From positions 1 through 64,000 of the forward strand of contig JAUIAP010000002.1 in the NCBI GenBank assembly GCA_030425205.1: a stretch of 64,000 nucleotides of DNA, read 5' to 3'. This document shows positions 25,180-33,489 of the stretch, in pieces. Under the pieces are notes generated by a model, which searched no databases, had not been told where the DNA came from, and saw nothing but the letters and a program-made list of their open reading frames with translations. How positions within the stretch are numbered: the first letter of the stretch is position 1; the number at the start of each line of letters is the position of its first letter. The position numbers and the translations under genes were made by a program. This DNA comes from Anaerolineae bacterium. GTDB taxonomy: Bacteria > Chloroflexota > Anaerolineae > Promineifilales > Promineifilaceae.

Positions 25180-27081
25180 ATGCATATCGAGAACTATATC
25201 GAGAAAAATTTTTCGGCCGAATTGCGCACCCGCTGGCAAGCGTGGGGCGAGGATGTTTTGCGCCCGCTACGCTTTTTGTATGGGGAACGCGCAGATTTTG
25301 AGCAATGTGTGGTTAATTTTCTGGAGATTGTACGCAAGGGGCGTGGGAAGCGATCGGCCGAATTACGCGCCCTTGACAACGAACGACTGCTTAAGCCCGA
25401 CTGGTATCAACGCTCAGACCAGATGGGTTATATCGCCTACGCCGATCGCTTTGCCGACAATCTGAACGGTGTTGCGAAGCGGATTGACTATCTGCAAGAA
25501 CTTGGCATCACCTATTTGCACCTCATGCCGCTACTTGAGCCACGGACGGGGGAAAACGATGGCGGCTATGCGGTCAAAGACTATCGCGCCGTCGATCCAC
25601 GTCTCGGCACAATGGCCGACTTGGAGAGACTAACAGGCCAATTACGCGCGGCCGGTATTAGTCTTTGCACCGATCTTGTCTGCAACCATACGGCCACTGA
25701 CCATGAGTGGGCGCAAAAGGCCAAGACAGGCGACCAAACCTACCAAGATTACTATTTCATGTTCCGTGACCGCACGCTGCCCGATCAGTATGATAAAACG
25801 CTGCGTGAAATTTTCCCCGATTTTAAGCGTGGCAATTTTATCTGGCATGAGGATATCCAGCGATGGGTTTGGACGACATTCAACACCTACCAGTGGGACT
25901 TAAACTATCAGAATCCCACTGTGTTTGGCGAGATGCTAGACATCATTCTCTATCTGGCCAATCAGGGCGTTGAGATTTTCCGTATGGATGCCGTCGCATT
26001 TATGTGGAAGCAGCTCGGCACAACGTGTGAAAATCTCCCACAAGCACATGCGCTCTTGCAGGCATGGCGTGCGCTGTCGCGGCTGGCTGCGCCTGCCATT
26101 ATCCTATTAGCAGAAGCGATTGTCTCGCCAGAAGATGTTGTCCCCTATTTTGGACAGGGTTTGGCGACTGGGAAGGAGTGCGAACTGGCTTATCACAACA
26201 GCTTCATGGTCTATCTGTGGAGCGCACTGGCGGAGCGCAAGGTCAACTTGATGACTTATGCCTTGCAGCGACTGCCCATCATCCCCAACTCCTCGACATG
26301 GGCAACCTATGTGCGGTTGCATGACGATATCGGTTGGGCAATTACCGATGAGAACGCCGCAGGGGTTGGGCTGAATGGCTTTTTACACCGTTCGTTTCTA
26401 AGCGATTTTTATACGGGCACGCACGAAGAGAGTTTTGCACGTGGATTGGTTTTTCAATTCAATCCAGAAAATATGGATCGGCGGGTCAATGGCTCATGTG
26501 CATCGTTGGCGGGGTTGGAGATTGCGATTGAGCAGCGTGATGCAAAATTGGTGACGTTGGCAATCGGCCGAATTCTTCTAATCCACGCCTTTGTTCTCGT
26601 CTATGGCGGCATTCCCCTGCTCTACATGGGTGATGAACTCGGGCTGCTCAACGATTACAACTATGTGCATGTTCCCGAACACAGAGCAGATTCACGTTGG
26701 GTGCAACGTCCAAAAATGGACTGGTGGTTCGCGGAAAGTCGCCATAACAAAGAGTCGATTCCCGGCCGTATCTTTTCGCAACTACGCCAGCAAATTTTCA
26801 CACGCAAACGTCTTTTCCAGCTCCATGCCCAAGCCAAAACGACCGCAGTCTATACCTATAACGAACAGGTTTTTGGTCTTCTGCGCCATAGCCCACGCGG
26901 CAATATCCTTGCACTAGGCAACTTTAGCGAAGGCTACCAGTATGTCACAGGACAGCGATTGCAGGAGATTGGCTTTGGCGGCGCATTGTATGACCATTTG
27001 GGGGAGCGGGCGTTTAATGGTCGCTATGGGGTGACGCTTGAGCCATTCCAGGCGATGTGGCTCGAAACGGTGGCCCACTAG
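25180..27081 (+). CDS. Amylosucrase (GH13)
   Basis: 633 residues, the usual amylosucrase length. It makes alpha-1,4-glucan from sucrose and releases fructose. A helical N-terminal domain (1-85) precedes the barrel. Motifs: LCTDLVCNHTA (about 165), nucleophile Asp in EIFRMDAVAF (about 270), acid/base Glu in IILLAEAIV (about 310), and the Asp pair in RLHDDIGWAI (about 382). DQYDKTLREIFPDFKRGNF is typical of amylosucrase rather than other GH13 members; sucrose hydrolase is the main alternative. It may use sucrose brought in by the agl transporter upstream. Confidence 0.85.
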   Translation: MHIENYIEKNFSAELRTRWQAWGEDVLRPLRFLYGERADFEQCVVNFLEIVRKGRGKRSAELRALDNERLLKPDWYQRSDQMGYIAYADRFADNLNGVAKRIDYLQELGITYLHLMPLLEPRTGENDGGYAVKDYRAVDPRLGTMADLERLTGQLRAAGISLCTDLVCNHTATDHEWAQKAKTGDQTYQDYYFMFRDRTLPDQYDKTLREIFPDFKRGNFIWHEDIQRWVWTTFNTYQWDLNYQNPTVFGEMLDIILYLANQGVEIFRMDAVAFMWKQLGTTCENLPQAHALLQAWRALSRLAAPAIILLAEAIVSPEDVVPYFGQGLATGKECELAYHNSFMVYLWSALAERKVNLMTYALQRLPIIPNSSTWATYVRLHDDIGWAITDENAAGVGLNGFLHRSFLSDFYTGTHEESFARGLVFQFNPENMDRRVNGSCASLAGLEIAIEQRDAKLVTLAIGRILLIHAFVLVYGGIPLLYMGDELGLLNDYNYVHVPEHRADSRWVQRPKMDWWFAESRHNKESIPGRIFSQLRQQIFTRKRLFQLHAQAKTTAVYTYNEQVFGLLRHSPRGNILALGNFSEGYQYVTGQRLQEIGFGGALYDHLGERAFNGRYGVTLEPFQAMWLETVAH

Positions 27082-27099
27082 GTTCTGTTGACATTTGGT

Positions 27100-27252
27100 G
27101 TAGGGGCAAGGCAAACGGTTTATGGTCTATTATTGGCGCGCTGTTTATGCCGTTTGTCTCGCCCTTTTGTGCGTAAATGTTCCTCAAGGGCGAGATAAAC
27201 GGCATTAAATTGTGCGCTAGTTGGGGCCACGCGCCGTTTACCTAGCCCCTAC
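27100..27252. repeat. GTAGGGGC inverted-repeat element, copy 2 (MITE-like)
   Basis: 153-bp palindromic element. The outer arms (27100-27118 and 27234-27252) match at 17 of 19 positions, from GTAGGGGC inward. The inner arms (27148-27166 and 27186-27204) match at 18 of 19 around GCCGTTT...CTCGCCCTT. It lies between the amylosucrase stop and the end of convergent aat. No open frame and no obvious target duplication. Confidence 0.7.
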
Positions 27253-27292
27253 ATCTGATTTTGTGAAATGTCAATAAAACCTAGTCTTTCAT

Positions 27293-27889
27293 TTAGTCGA
27301 GAAAGTGGGCTTCAACAAGCAATGCTTCCGAGAGGCGTTGCTTATAGACTTCACGCGGAATTTCGATCACGCCAAATTGGGCGAGATGGTCAGTTTGATA
27401 TTGTGTGTCGAGCAATGTGAAGCCGCGTTCGCGCAAGCGTTCGACCAAGTAGACGAGACAGATTTTGCTCGCGTCGGTCGCATTGCTGAACATGCTTTCC
27501 CCTGCAAACAAGCCGCGCAGCGCAACCCCATACAGACCGCCGACCAATTCCCCATCCAACCACGCCTCAACGCTGTGTGCGTAGCCTAACTGGTATAGCG
27601 CGGTGTAGGAATTGAGAATGATGTCATCAATCCAAGTCGTGTCACGACCGGGTGCGGGGGCGGCACAGCGGCGCATAACCGTGCGAAATGCGGTGCTATA
27701 GCGAATTTCATAGGGTTGGCGGTTGATCTTCTGGCACAGGCGGCGTGGAACGTGAAACTTATCTAGGGGAACGATGGCGCGAGGATCGGGATCGTACCAG
27801 TAAATTTGCCCTGCGCCGTGTGCCATCGGGAAGATGCCTTGCGCATACGCATTCAGCAAGGCAGTCGGGCGCAACATCATCTTGCTCAT
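27293..27889 (-). CDS. aat: Leucyl/phenylalanyl-tRNA-protein transferase
   Basis: 198 residues. Adds Leu or Phe to N-terminal Lys/Arg of proteins, marking them for ClpAP in the N-degron pathway. Motifs: AYAQGIFPM, YWYDPDPRAIVPL, TTWIDDII, VEAWLDGELVGGLYGVALRG, GESMFS and the closing LLDTQYQTDHLAQFG. The start ATG overlaps the upstream arsR stop as ATGA, so translation is coupled to the regulator. Confidence 0.9.
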   Translation of the reverse strand: MSKMMLRPTALLNAYAQGIFPMAHGAGQIYWYDPDPRAIVPLDKFHVPRRLCQKINRQPYEIRYSTAFRTVMRRCAAPAPGRDTTWIDDIILNSYTALYQLGYAHSVEAWLDGELVGGLYGVALRGLFAGESMFSNATDASKICLVYLVERLRERGFTLLDTQYQTDHLAQFGVIEIPREVYKQRLSEALLVEAHFLD

Positions 27890-28869
27890 GCGTTTAGGAA
27901 TTGGCGCAAATTGCCTAGTGTGTCGTCGACCGCCTCAGCGCGGGCAGCGTAACGGCGCCCTTCGGCTGTATGGGCGACATAGACGAGTTGGGCAAGTCGC
28001 AGCGTGTGCAAATGGTGAATGACGGTAGGGGGTCGCAGCCGCAATTTGTTGGCAAGTTCGGTTGGCGTGTGCGGTTCGGCCGATAAATAGCGCAGGATCT
28101 TTAAGCGTGTCGGATCGGCCAACGCCTTCAGCGCACGATAGAGGGCATCGGGAATCACTTCACCCGGCACAAGCGATGCGTCATCTGGACGTGCGCCGTA
28201 GAGATAGATGCACAATTGGTGCGTTGGCATACCCATCACGAGGAATGGTGTTGACCAAAAGCTCGGAACAAGCACTGTACACTCGTATTTATCGAGCTGT
28301 GATACGGAAAGCTGCACACCACGCGAAAGATCTTCAAGCAGTTGGGGAAGCGGGAGCGTTTCGGCCGATTGCTGCGTTTCTGCCAATGCCGCTTGCAAAT
28401 AAGGCAGAATACGCTTCTCTTCTTCTGCAAAATAGTTTCTACGATAGGCGGTCAACGCAGCCAACAGACGTTCGCCATACGTCTCAACATCAAGCCACCA
28501 GCCGAAAATCGTTTCGGCCGATTTCTTGCTCAATGTACGACCAAACGGTTTATAGTTGCGCTGCACGGCTTTGATTTGACTCGCATTCCAGCCACTTTCC
28601 GCGCTCACGGCGTCGAGAATTTTCCGATCAAAGAGCGGGTGCATCAACTCGAATCGTTCGACCGCGGAGAGTGATGCCAGTCCATCCAAAACGGCTTGAC
28701 TATCCTTGGGATCGGGCAACTTATAAATCCAGAGCAGCGGCATCGATAGGGCAGACACGATATCTTTGAGAAAGTCGCGGTTTTTGGCCGAAAGACGTGA
28801 CCGCACACCCGCTGCCCACGCACCTCGCAACCCCCAATTGTCTGGATCGTGCAGCACTTTCAAACTCAC
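27886..28869 (-). CDS. ArsR-type regulator with long N-terminal region
   Basis: 327 residues. The C-terminal winged HTH of ArsR type lies at about 238-325 (LKALADPTRLKILRYLSAEP, then PTELANKLRLRPPTVIHHL). The N-terminal 230 residues are unlike ordinary short ArsR proteins and probably sense a ligand or mediate dimerisation. No metal-binding CxC motif is visible. It is coupled to aat by a 4-bp overlap. An MFS gene lies upstream on the same strand, 156 bp away, and could be a regulatory target. Confidence 0.8.
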   Translation of the reverse strand: MSLKVLHDPDNWGLRGAWAAGVRSRLSAKNRDFLKDIVSALSMPLLWIYKLPDPKDSQAVLDGLASLSAVERFELMHPLFDRKILDAVSAESGWNASQIKAVQRNYKPFGRTLSKKSAETIFGWWLDVETYGERLLAALTAYRRNYFAEEEKRILPYLQAALAETQQSAETLPLPQLLEDLSRGVQLSVSQLDKYECTVLVPSFWSTPFLVMGMPTHQLCIYLYGARPDDASLVPGEVIPDALYRALKALADPTRLKILRYLSAEPHTPTELANKLRLRPPTVIHHLHTLRLAQLVYVAHTAEGRRYAARAEAVDDTLGNLRQFLNA

Positions 28870-29025
28870 AAATAAATCGTAAGCCGTTCCGATATCCCAA
28901 CCAAGTTTTGTCGTATTTGTAGCGATGATTCGTTTCCCACTATGCGAATTTAAGTCCCTAACGCTATTATATCAGATGTCGTCTAGCACTAAATATGCCG
29001 CAATGATCCATTCATATCCCCTGCA

Positions 29026-30330
29026 TCAAACGGCGACGTGATCGGGCAGCAGCATTTCCGCATCCCGCACCGTCGGCACAAACAGGGCGATTGCCGCTGC
29101 GCCAAAGCTGATGATTCCCGCCGCCACAAACATGAGCGACATGCCCGCCCCCGCCCCCGTCCCAACAAGCCAGCCAAACGTCTCAACCCAGCGACCGCCC
29201 TCGCGCATTGCTGGCTCAAAAATGTTGTCCGCTAAGGGGCCTGCCATTGCCGTTGAGATGGGGGCAATCACCTGCGCGAACAACCGTCGCACGGCAAAGA
29301 CGCGCCCCTGTACATCGGGTGCAACTTTGGCCTGCCAAATCGCCTGATTGGAACCGTTCAAAATAACGATAAACAAGCTGTTCAAAAATGCCGCCGTTGC
29401 CCATACGGGCAAAGACATGCCCAGACCCATCAGTATTGTGCCAAAGATGCTGGCCGCCATCATCCCGCCCAACACACCGTACACTTTACGCTTTGGCCCA
29501 CCCCATGCACTAAGCAACACACCGCCAACCACGCCACCAACGGCTCCAATCGACTGCACGGAGCCAAGCACAACCTCGTTGTTATTTGTCTCCGCCAAAA
29601 TCATCGGCACACTCAATGCAAAACCGAATGTGGCGGCAAAGTTGATGACCATAAAGACTGATTGCAACCCCAGCAGGGGTGGACGCGCAAAGATGTAGGT
29701 AAAGCCGTATTTTGTCTCTTGTAGAAAGGAGCCAGATTGATTTTCGGCCGATTTTGGTGGCTGTGGAATAAAGATAAAAAACAGAGAGCCAATTGCAGCC
29801 GTGAACGACACAATATCGATTAGCAACACCGTCTGCAAATTGGTCGCGGCGAGGACAGCGGCGGCAACCAGCGGCGCAAGCACATTTGATGCCGTCTGCC
29901 CGATCGAGGTCATTCCAGCAGCACGGGCGTAATTTTCCTTATCCATCAACATCGTGGTTGCGGCCGAGAATGCGGGCCACTGCATCGAGTTAAATGCGCC
30001 ATTGATAAAGTTCAGTACATAAATTTGCCAAATCTCTAAATTGCCCGTCGCCAGCAATGTAAACAGGATGATGGTTGTTACTCCCGCAACCCCATCGGTC
30101 ACCCCCATCACCAACTTGCGGTCATAGCGATCGACAATCGTGCCTGCGAATGGGCTGAGAAAGACAAGCGGCGCAAAAAACGCGGTGGCCGCCCACGTAA
30201 GCGTTGCAGCCGATCCAGTCTGTTCAAACAGCCAAACGCCAACCGCAAACGCCGTCATCGCACTACCCGTTTGGGATATGATCTGGCCCACCCACAGTGT
30301 AAAATATGCGCGCATTCCTGTTAGTTGCAT
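29026..30330 (-). CDS. MFS transporter (MFS_3 / EntS-like)
   Basis: 434 residues, 12 helices. Loop 2-3 GTIVDRYDRKLVMGVTD (about 62-78) and KVAPDVQGRVFAVRRL near 340 place it with exporter-type MFS_3 proteins, like the one at 13.3-14.6 kb. A GTG codon sits directly ahead of the ATG; AGGAG is 11 nt before the ATG and 8 nt before the GTG, so either could be used. Substrate unknown. Confidence 0.85.
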   Translation of the reverse strand: MQLTGMRAYFTLWVGQIISQTGSAMTAFAVGVWLFEQTGSAATLTWAATAFFAPLVFLSPFAGTIVDRYDRKLVMGVTDGVAGVTTIILFTLLATGNLEIWQIYVLNFINGAFNSMQWPAFSAATTMLMDKENYARAAGMTSIGQTASNVLAPLVAAAVLAATNLQTVLLIDIVSFTAAIGSLFFIFIPQPPKSAENQSGSFLQETKYGFTYIFARPPLLGLQSVFMVINFAATFGFALSVPMILAETNNNEVVLGSVQSIGAVGGVVGGVLLSAWGGPKRKVYGVLGGMMAASIFGTILMGLGMSLPVWATAAFLNSLFIVILNGSNQAIWQAKVAPDVQGRVFAVRRLFAQVIAPISTAMAGPLADNIFEPAMREGGRWVETFGWLVGTGAGAGMSLMFVAAGIISFGAAAIALFVPTVRDAEMLLPDHVAV

Positions 30331-30446
30331 CACGTGTTGTTCTCCTACAAATTCATCGTAAAATTATAGCAGAAGATTAGACCATTATCTAATTAAATTG
30401 TGGGGGATGCCATTGCGTTTTGGTTTACCCTGTGGCGAATTGAAGG

Positions 30447-30481
30447 TAAAAAATTAAGAAGGGCAGGTTGGGAAGCTGCCC
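30447..30481 (-). terminator. Terminator of the HIU hydrolase gene
   Basis: On the minus strand a stem GGGCAG with CTGCCC around a 9-nt loop, then TTCTTAATTTTTT. Confidence 0.65.
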
Positions 30482-30498
30482 CTATGATCGTCTAATGA

Positions 30499-30852
30499 TT
30501 AGGTGTCGTCACTATAGCTACAGTGTGTGGAATAACCATAGGGACTCAGCAGGAGTGAAATTTGATGCGCTTGTTTCTCGTCAGTGACCTCAAAAACGAT
30601 GGGGATGACGGGCCATATCGCCCGCATTTCAGAAAAAGCGAAATAGTGACTTGTCGCAAAGGAGAGACGATACATTCCCGTGCGGAATCTGAAACTGCGT
30701 GGCACCAATTCTGCGATGCGCCCCGTCTGATCTGTTGGCCCTGTGCCGAGATCGAGCCATGCACCATCTGATTGTAAATAAGCGAGTGATACATCGACAC
30801 CCGCCGCAGAAACGCCTTGTGCCATATCAAAAATGTGGGTGGAAATACTCAT
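30499..30852 (-). CDS. uraH: 5-hydroxyisourate hydrolase / transthyretin-like
   Basis: 117 residues. The family hydrolyses 5-hydroxyisourate in purine (urate) breakdown. N-terminal MSISTHIFDMAQG contains the conserved catalytic His; AAGVDVSLAYL, YRLSFATSHYF and the C-terminal LLLSPYGYSTH match the fold. The usual C-terminal YRGS is altered to HCSYSDDT, so activity is less certain. No other urate genes are nearby. AAGGGG ribosome site precedes the ATG. Confidence 0.75.
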   Translation of the reverse strand: MSISTHIFDMAQGVSAAGVDVSLAYLQSDGAWLDLGTGPTDQTGRIAELVPRSFRFRTGMYRLSFATSHYFAFSEMRAIWPVIPIVFEVTDEKQAHQISLLLSPYGYSTHCSYSDDT

Positions 30853-31124
30853 TTAGCCCCTTACGAGTGAAATGCTTGTGTCGTGCGCAAAAACCGCTTG
30901 TTCTCTAACGCTAGTCACGTTCGACTACGCCATCTGCCTTTAGGCGCAGATGGGATAGTAGTGTGATTTCTGTTTTCCGTAAAGGGAATCAAGCTCGTTT
31001 TGCGCTGATGGAACTGCGTTCTATAATCTGGCCACAAAATTCATCCTTGATTTAGAGGCATCGTAATCGTTGGAACAATTTAGCGGCTTTTCACCATTAC
31101 GATAAAAATCTCTCGTATGCCATA
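30853..31124. other. Divergent spacer
   Basis: About 270 bp between the divergent uraH and LRR lipoprotein genes. It should contain promoters for both. I saw no convincing boxes, repeats or RNA. Confidence 0.4.
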
Positions 31125-31952
31125 ATGATGCGTTTCTCGATTCTTATTTTGTTCGTCTTACTAATCAGCTGTGGACAGGCATCGCTGCCAATTGTTCCGA
31201 ATACACCGACCGCAACGAGCTTACCACCCGTTATTACGATTGTTGCAACGTTGGAAAACGCGACCGCCACTGTCACACTGATCCCAACGATGACCGGCAG
31301 CCCGACACCACGCCATACTCCCACACCCACCCCGCCACCGACGGCAACCGCCATCCCTGACGAAATAGACGCAGATCGTGAGCCGCTGCTTGCCAGCACG
31401 TGTGCAACACTGCCCGCCAGCGAATGCCGTGCCTTGCGGATTCTCTATAACGCGACACGTGGCGACCGCTGGAGAGGAGACTATCCGGGCAACGCGGTCA
31501 GTTGGTATAACAGCGCAAATCCATGTGATTGGTATGGCATCACGTGCGAGAACGGTCGGATTATTGAATTACAACTAAACGAGATTGGACTCGATGGCAT
31601 CTTGCCCGCTGAACTCGGCAACTTGACAGCATTGCAGCATCTTTCAGTTTACAAAAATCAGTTGCGGGGGGGGTTGCCCAGCTCGATTGGTGCATTGATC
31701 GGGTTGGTTTCGGCCGATTTTTCAAACAACCAATTTTCTGGTGGCATCCCGCTCTATTTCGGCCGAATGCCTCAACTCGAAGCGCTCAATCTAAACTTCA
31801 ACGCCTTCAGCGGCACACTGCCGAGCGAGCTTGCGACTGCCCCTAAGCTCGGCTGGCTAGACGTGAGTCACAACTATCTGAACGGCACAATTCCCAGCGA
31901 ATACAGTAATTTTGACTTCTTCAGTGCTGCTGGCAACAACTTACGTGAGTAG
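31125..31952 (+). CDS. Leucine-rich-repeat lipoprotein
   Basis: 275 residues. Lipobox LISC ends the signal peptide; a Thr/Pro linker follows. A plant-type LRR N-cap (LRILYNATRGDRW ... CDWYGITCENG, about 103-147) leads into about five LRRs of the LxxLxLxxNxLxGxIP type (for example NLTALQHLSVYKNQLRG). This cap/repeat layout is common in surface proteins of Chloroflexota and Bacteroidota. Likely an adhesion or recognition surface; partner unknown. Confidence 0.85.
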   Translation: MMRFSILILFVLLISCGQASLPIVPNTPTATSLPPVITIVATLENATATVTLIPTMTGSPTPRHTPTPTPPPTATAIPDEIDADREPLLASTCATLPASECRALRILYNATRGDRWRGDYPGNAVSWYNSANPCDWYGITCENGRIIELQLNEIGLDGILPAELGNLTALQHLSVYKNQLRGGLPSSIGALIGLVSADFSNNQFSGGIPLYFGRMPQLEALNLNFNAFSGTLPSELATAPKLGWLDVSHNYLNGTIPSEYSNFDFFSAAGNNLRE

Positions 31953-31963
31953 AGAACGTTTCT

Positions 31964-32404
31964 TTACAACTGCAGCTGCATATGCACTTCAACCCCGTCT
32001 CGGTGTGTTTCAATGAAACCAGCGGTGCGGTAGAGCATTAGCGCACTCTGCCAACTATCATTTGTTTCCACGAGCAACGTATGACAACCTGCATGGCGAG
32101 CAGACGCGATGAGATGGTCGGTCATTTTTCGGCCGAAACCCAGCCCACGCCACTGTTGTGCGACCGACATTCGCACAATCCTGCCGACCCGCTCCTGCAC
32201 AAACCACAACGCCCCTGTCGCGACGATCTCGCCCGCCCGTTCACCTACAAAAAAGCGATGTCCCGCACACACATAGGTCGTCCAAATATCAGTCAAATCG
32301 GGGTTGGCCGTTTCGTCAAGCCAACCCCAACGTTCGACCATACCGGCGAGAATCAACGCACGTGCCAATGGAGCTTGATGGGGCAAAATCGGCCGAATAT
32401 TCAT
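31964..32404 (-). CDS. GNAT N-acetyltransferase
   Basis: 146 residues. The acetyl-CoA pyrophosphate loop is QQWRGLGFGRKM (about 87-98), followed by TLLVETNDSWQSALMLYRTAGF, both typical of GNAT. Substrate unknown. GGAG ribosome site 8 nt before ATG 32404. Convergent with the LRR gene (11 bp between stops). Confidence 0.8.
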   Translation of the reverse strand: MNIRPILPHQAPLARALILAGMVERWGWLDETANPDLTDIWTTYVCAGHRFFVGERAGEIVATGALWFVQERVGRIVRMSVAQQWRGLGFGRKMTDHLIASARHAGCHTLLVETNDSWQSALMLYRTAGFIETHRDGVEVHMQLQL

Positions 32405-32485
32405 ACAACTATCTCCACGTGCTATCGTATAGCATATTAAAGCTATCCCAACGGCAACATCGTCCTGTTGGATCGGAGAACTCTA

Positions 32486-33187
32486 ATGAACGAAACACGC
32501 TCACTTTCCAGCCAGATTATTGCTGGCGGTCTGATCATTGTCGTAGGTATTCTGTTGCTCCTTGACCAGATTAACCTACTTGACTTTGGCAGCATTTTCC
32601 AATTTTTCCCCCTCCTGTTTATCGGCCTAGCCGCATGGCAACTGTGGCAAAATGGCCGCCAGCACGCAACTGGCCCGCTCATCTCAATCGCCGTGTTTGG
32701 TATCCTCCAACTCGCCATGCTCGACATCATCAATTGGGATATCTTCGGCAAGTTGTGGCCGCTGATCTTGATCGGAATTGGGGCATCCATTCTATTGCGC
32801 CAGCGCAACGGCAAAGATATGGCCTTTTCGACCCACGACCGTGCTGCGGACGCGCGCTTCGATGTTTTTGCGATGTTTGGGGGAGGCGGGCGCCAAGTCT
32901 CATCTCAAGCGTTTGAGGGCGGCAACGCCACCGTTCTTTTTGGTGGTGCGGAGATCAATCTACATCACATGCAGGTTGAAGATAAGCCAGCCGTTATCAA
33001 CGTATTTGCGATGTTTGGTGGGGTTGTCATCAAGGCATCGAACGACACGTTAATCGCCAACCATACCTTTGCCATGTTTGGCGCAACGAGCGACGAGCGC
33101 AAGCAGCGTAAATCGCTGGCGGGTGAAAAACCAGATGTCGTCGTTAAGGGAACCGTTCTATTTGGCGGTCTTTCGATTGAGAATTAG
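32486..33187 (+). CDS. LiaF-like / DUF5668 membrane protein
   Basis: 233 residues from ATG 32486, chosen over an in-frame TTG because a CGGAGAA ribosome site fits it. Four predicted helices in the first ~100 residues (IIAGGLIIVVGILLLLDQIN onward, DUF5668/LiaI-LiaF-TM type). The C-terminal half has repeated FAMFGG/VLFGG beta turns as in the LiaF C-terminal domain. LiaF-type proteins tune cell-envelope stress two-component systems in Firmicutes. No LiaRS pair is next to it, so the role is inferred from family only. Confidence 0.8.
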   Translation: MNETRSLSSQIIAGGLIIVVGILLLLDQINLLDFGSIFQFFPLLFIGLAAWQLWQNGRQHATGPLISIAVFGILQLAMLDIINWDIFGKLWPLILIGIGASILLRQRNGKDMAFSTHDRAADARFDVFAMFGGGGRQVSSQAFEGGNATVLFGGAEINLHHMQVEDKPAVINVFAMFGGVVIKASNDTLIANHTFAMFGATSDERKQRKSLAGEKPDVVVKGTVLFGGLSIEN

Positions 33188-33221
33188 AAACGAAAAAGCG
33201 ACCCCTGTTCGGAGTCGCTTT
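33187..33221 (-). terminator. Minus-strand hairpin terminator of small-RNA unit 1
   Basis: On the minus strand AAAGCGAC pairs with GTCGCTTT around an 11-nt loop, followed by a T-rich TTCGTTTC. The equivalent stem in unit 2 differs by paired changes. Confidence 0.65.
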
Positions 33222-33274
33222 GGAGAAATATCCCACTATTTCCCATTTGAGCCGCACATTTAGCACAAATCTTG
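33190..33274 (-). ncRNA. Candidate small RNA, unit 1
   Basis: Predicted minus-strand transcript of about 85 nt. A perfect -10 TATAAT (33286-33281) lies inside a TAGTTGACGATGCAACTA palindrome, and a terminator hairpin ends it. The body is almost identical to unit 2, 205 bp away. Both contain the same eight-codon frame (ATG to TAG, 33259-33236) for MCGSNGK, without an obvious ribosome site. No match to a known RNA family that I recognise. Alternative: simply a duplicated terminator region behind avtA. Confidence 0.4.
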
Positions 33275-33283
33275 AACAGGATT

Positions 33284-33303
33284 ATAGTTGCATCGTCAAC
33301 TAT
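33284..33303. promoter_or_regulatory. TAGTTGC palindrome 1, MarR-like operator
   Basis: ATAGTTG-CATCGT-CAACTAT, 7-bp arms overlapping the minus-strand -10 box of unit 1. TAGTTG/CAACTA arms are typical of MarR-family operators. No MarR gene is in the window. Confidence 0.5.
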
Positions 33304-33358
33304 CTTCTATGGACAGATTGTTGGAACTTTTCGGCCGAATTTACGACAAACTGCACAA

Positions 33359-33380
33359 TTTAGTTGCATCGTCAACTAAA
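33359..33380. promoter_or_regulatory. TAGTTGC palindrome 2
   Basis: TTTAGTTG-CATCGT-CAACTAAA, 8-bp perfect arms, with the same core as palindrome 1. It lies between the two small-RNA units, 10 bp before the unit 2 terminator. No -10 box is attached on the minus strand. Confidence 0.5.
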
Positions 33381-33390
33381 TGGGTTGTCT

Positions 33391-33423
33391 AGAAACAAAA
33401 AAGCAACCCTTGTTGAGGGTTGC
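33391..33423 (-). terminator. Minus-strand terminator of small-RNA unit 2
   Basis: GCAACCCT pairs with AGGGTTGC around a 5-nt loop, followed on the minus strand by TTTTTTGTTTC. It could also serve avtA, whose stop is about 160 bp upstream. Confidence 0.8.
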
Positions 33424-33479
33424 CTTCGGAGAAATATCCCACTATTTCCCATTTGAGCCGCACATTAGCACAAATCTTG
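33392..33479 (-). ncRNA. Candidate small RNA, unit 2
   Basis: Second copy of the cassette: -10 TATAAT at 33491-33486, an identical body apart from a few bases, the same MCGSNGK frame (33465-33442), and a strong terminator. The arrangement of two promoter-body-terminator units in tandem is what suggests an RNA gene. Confidence 0.4.
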
Positions 33480-33489
33480 AGCAGGATTA

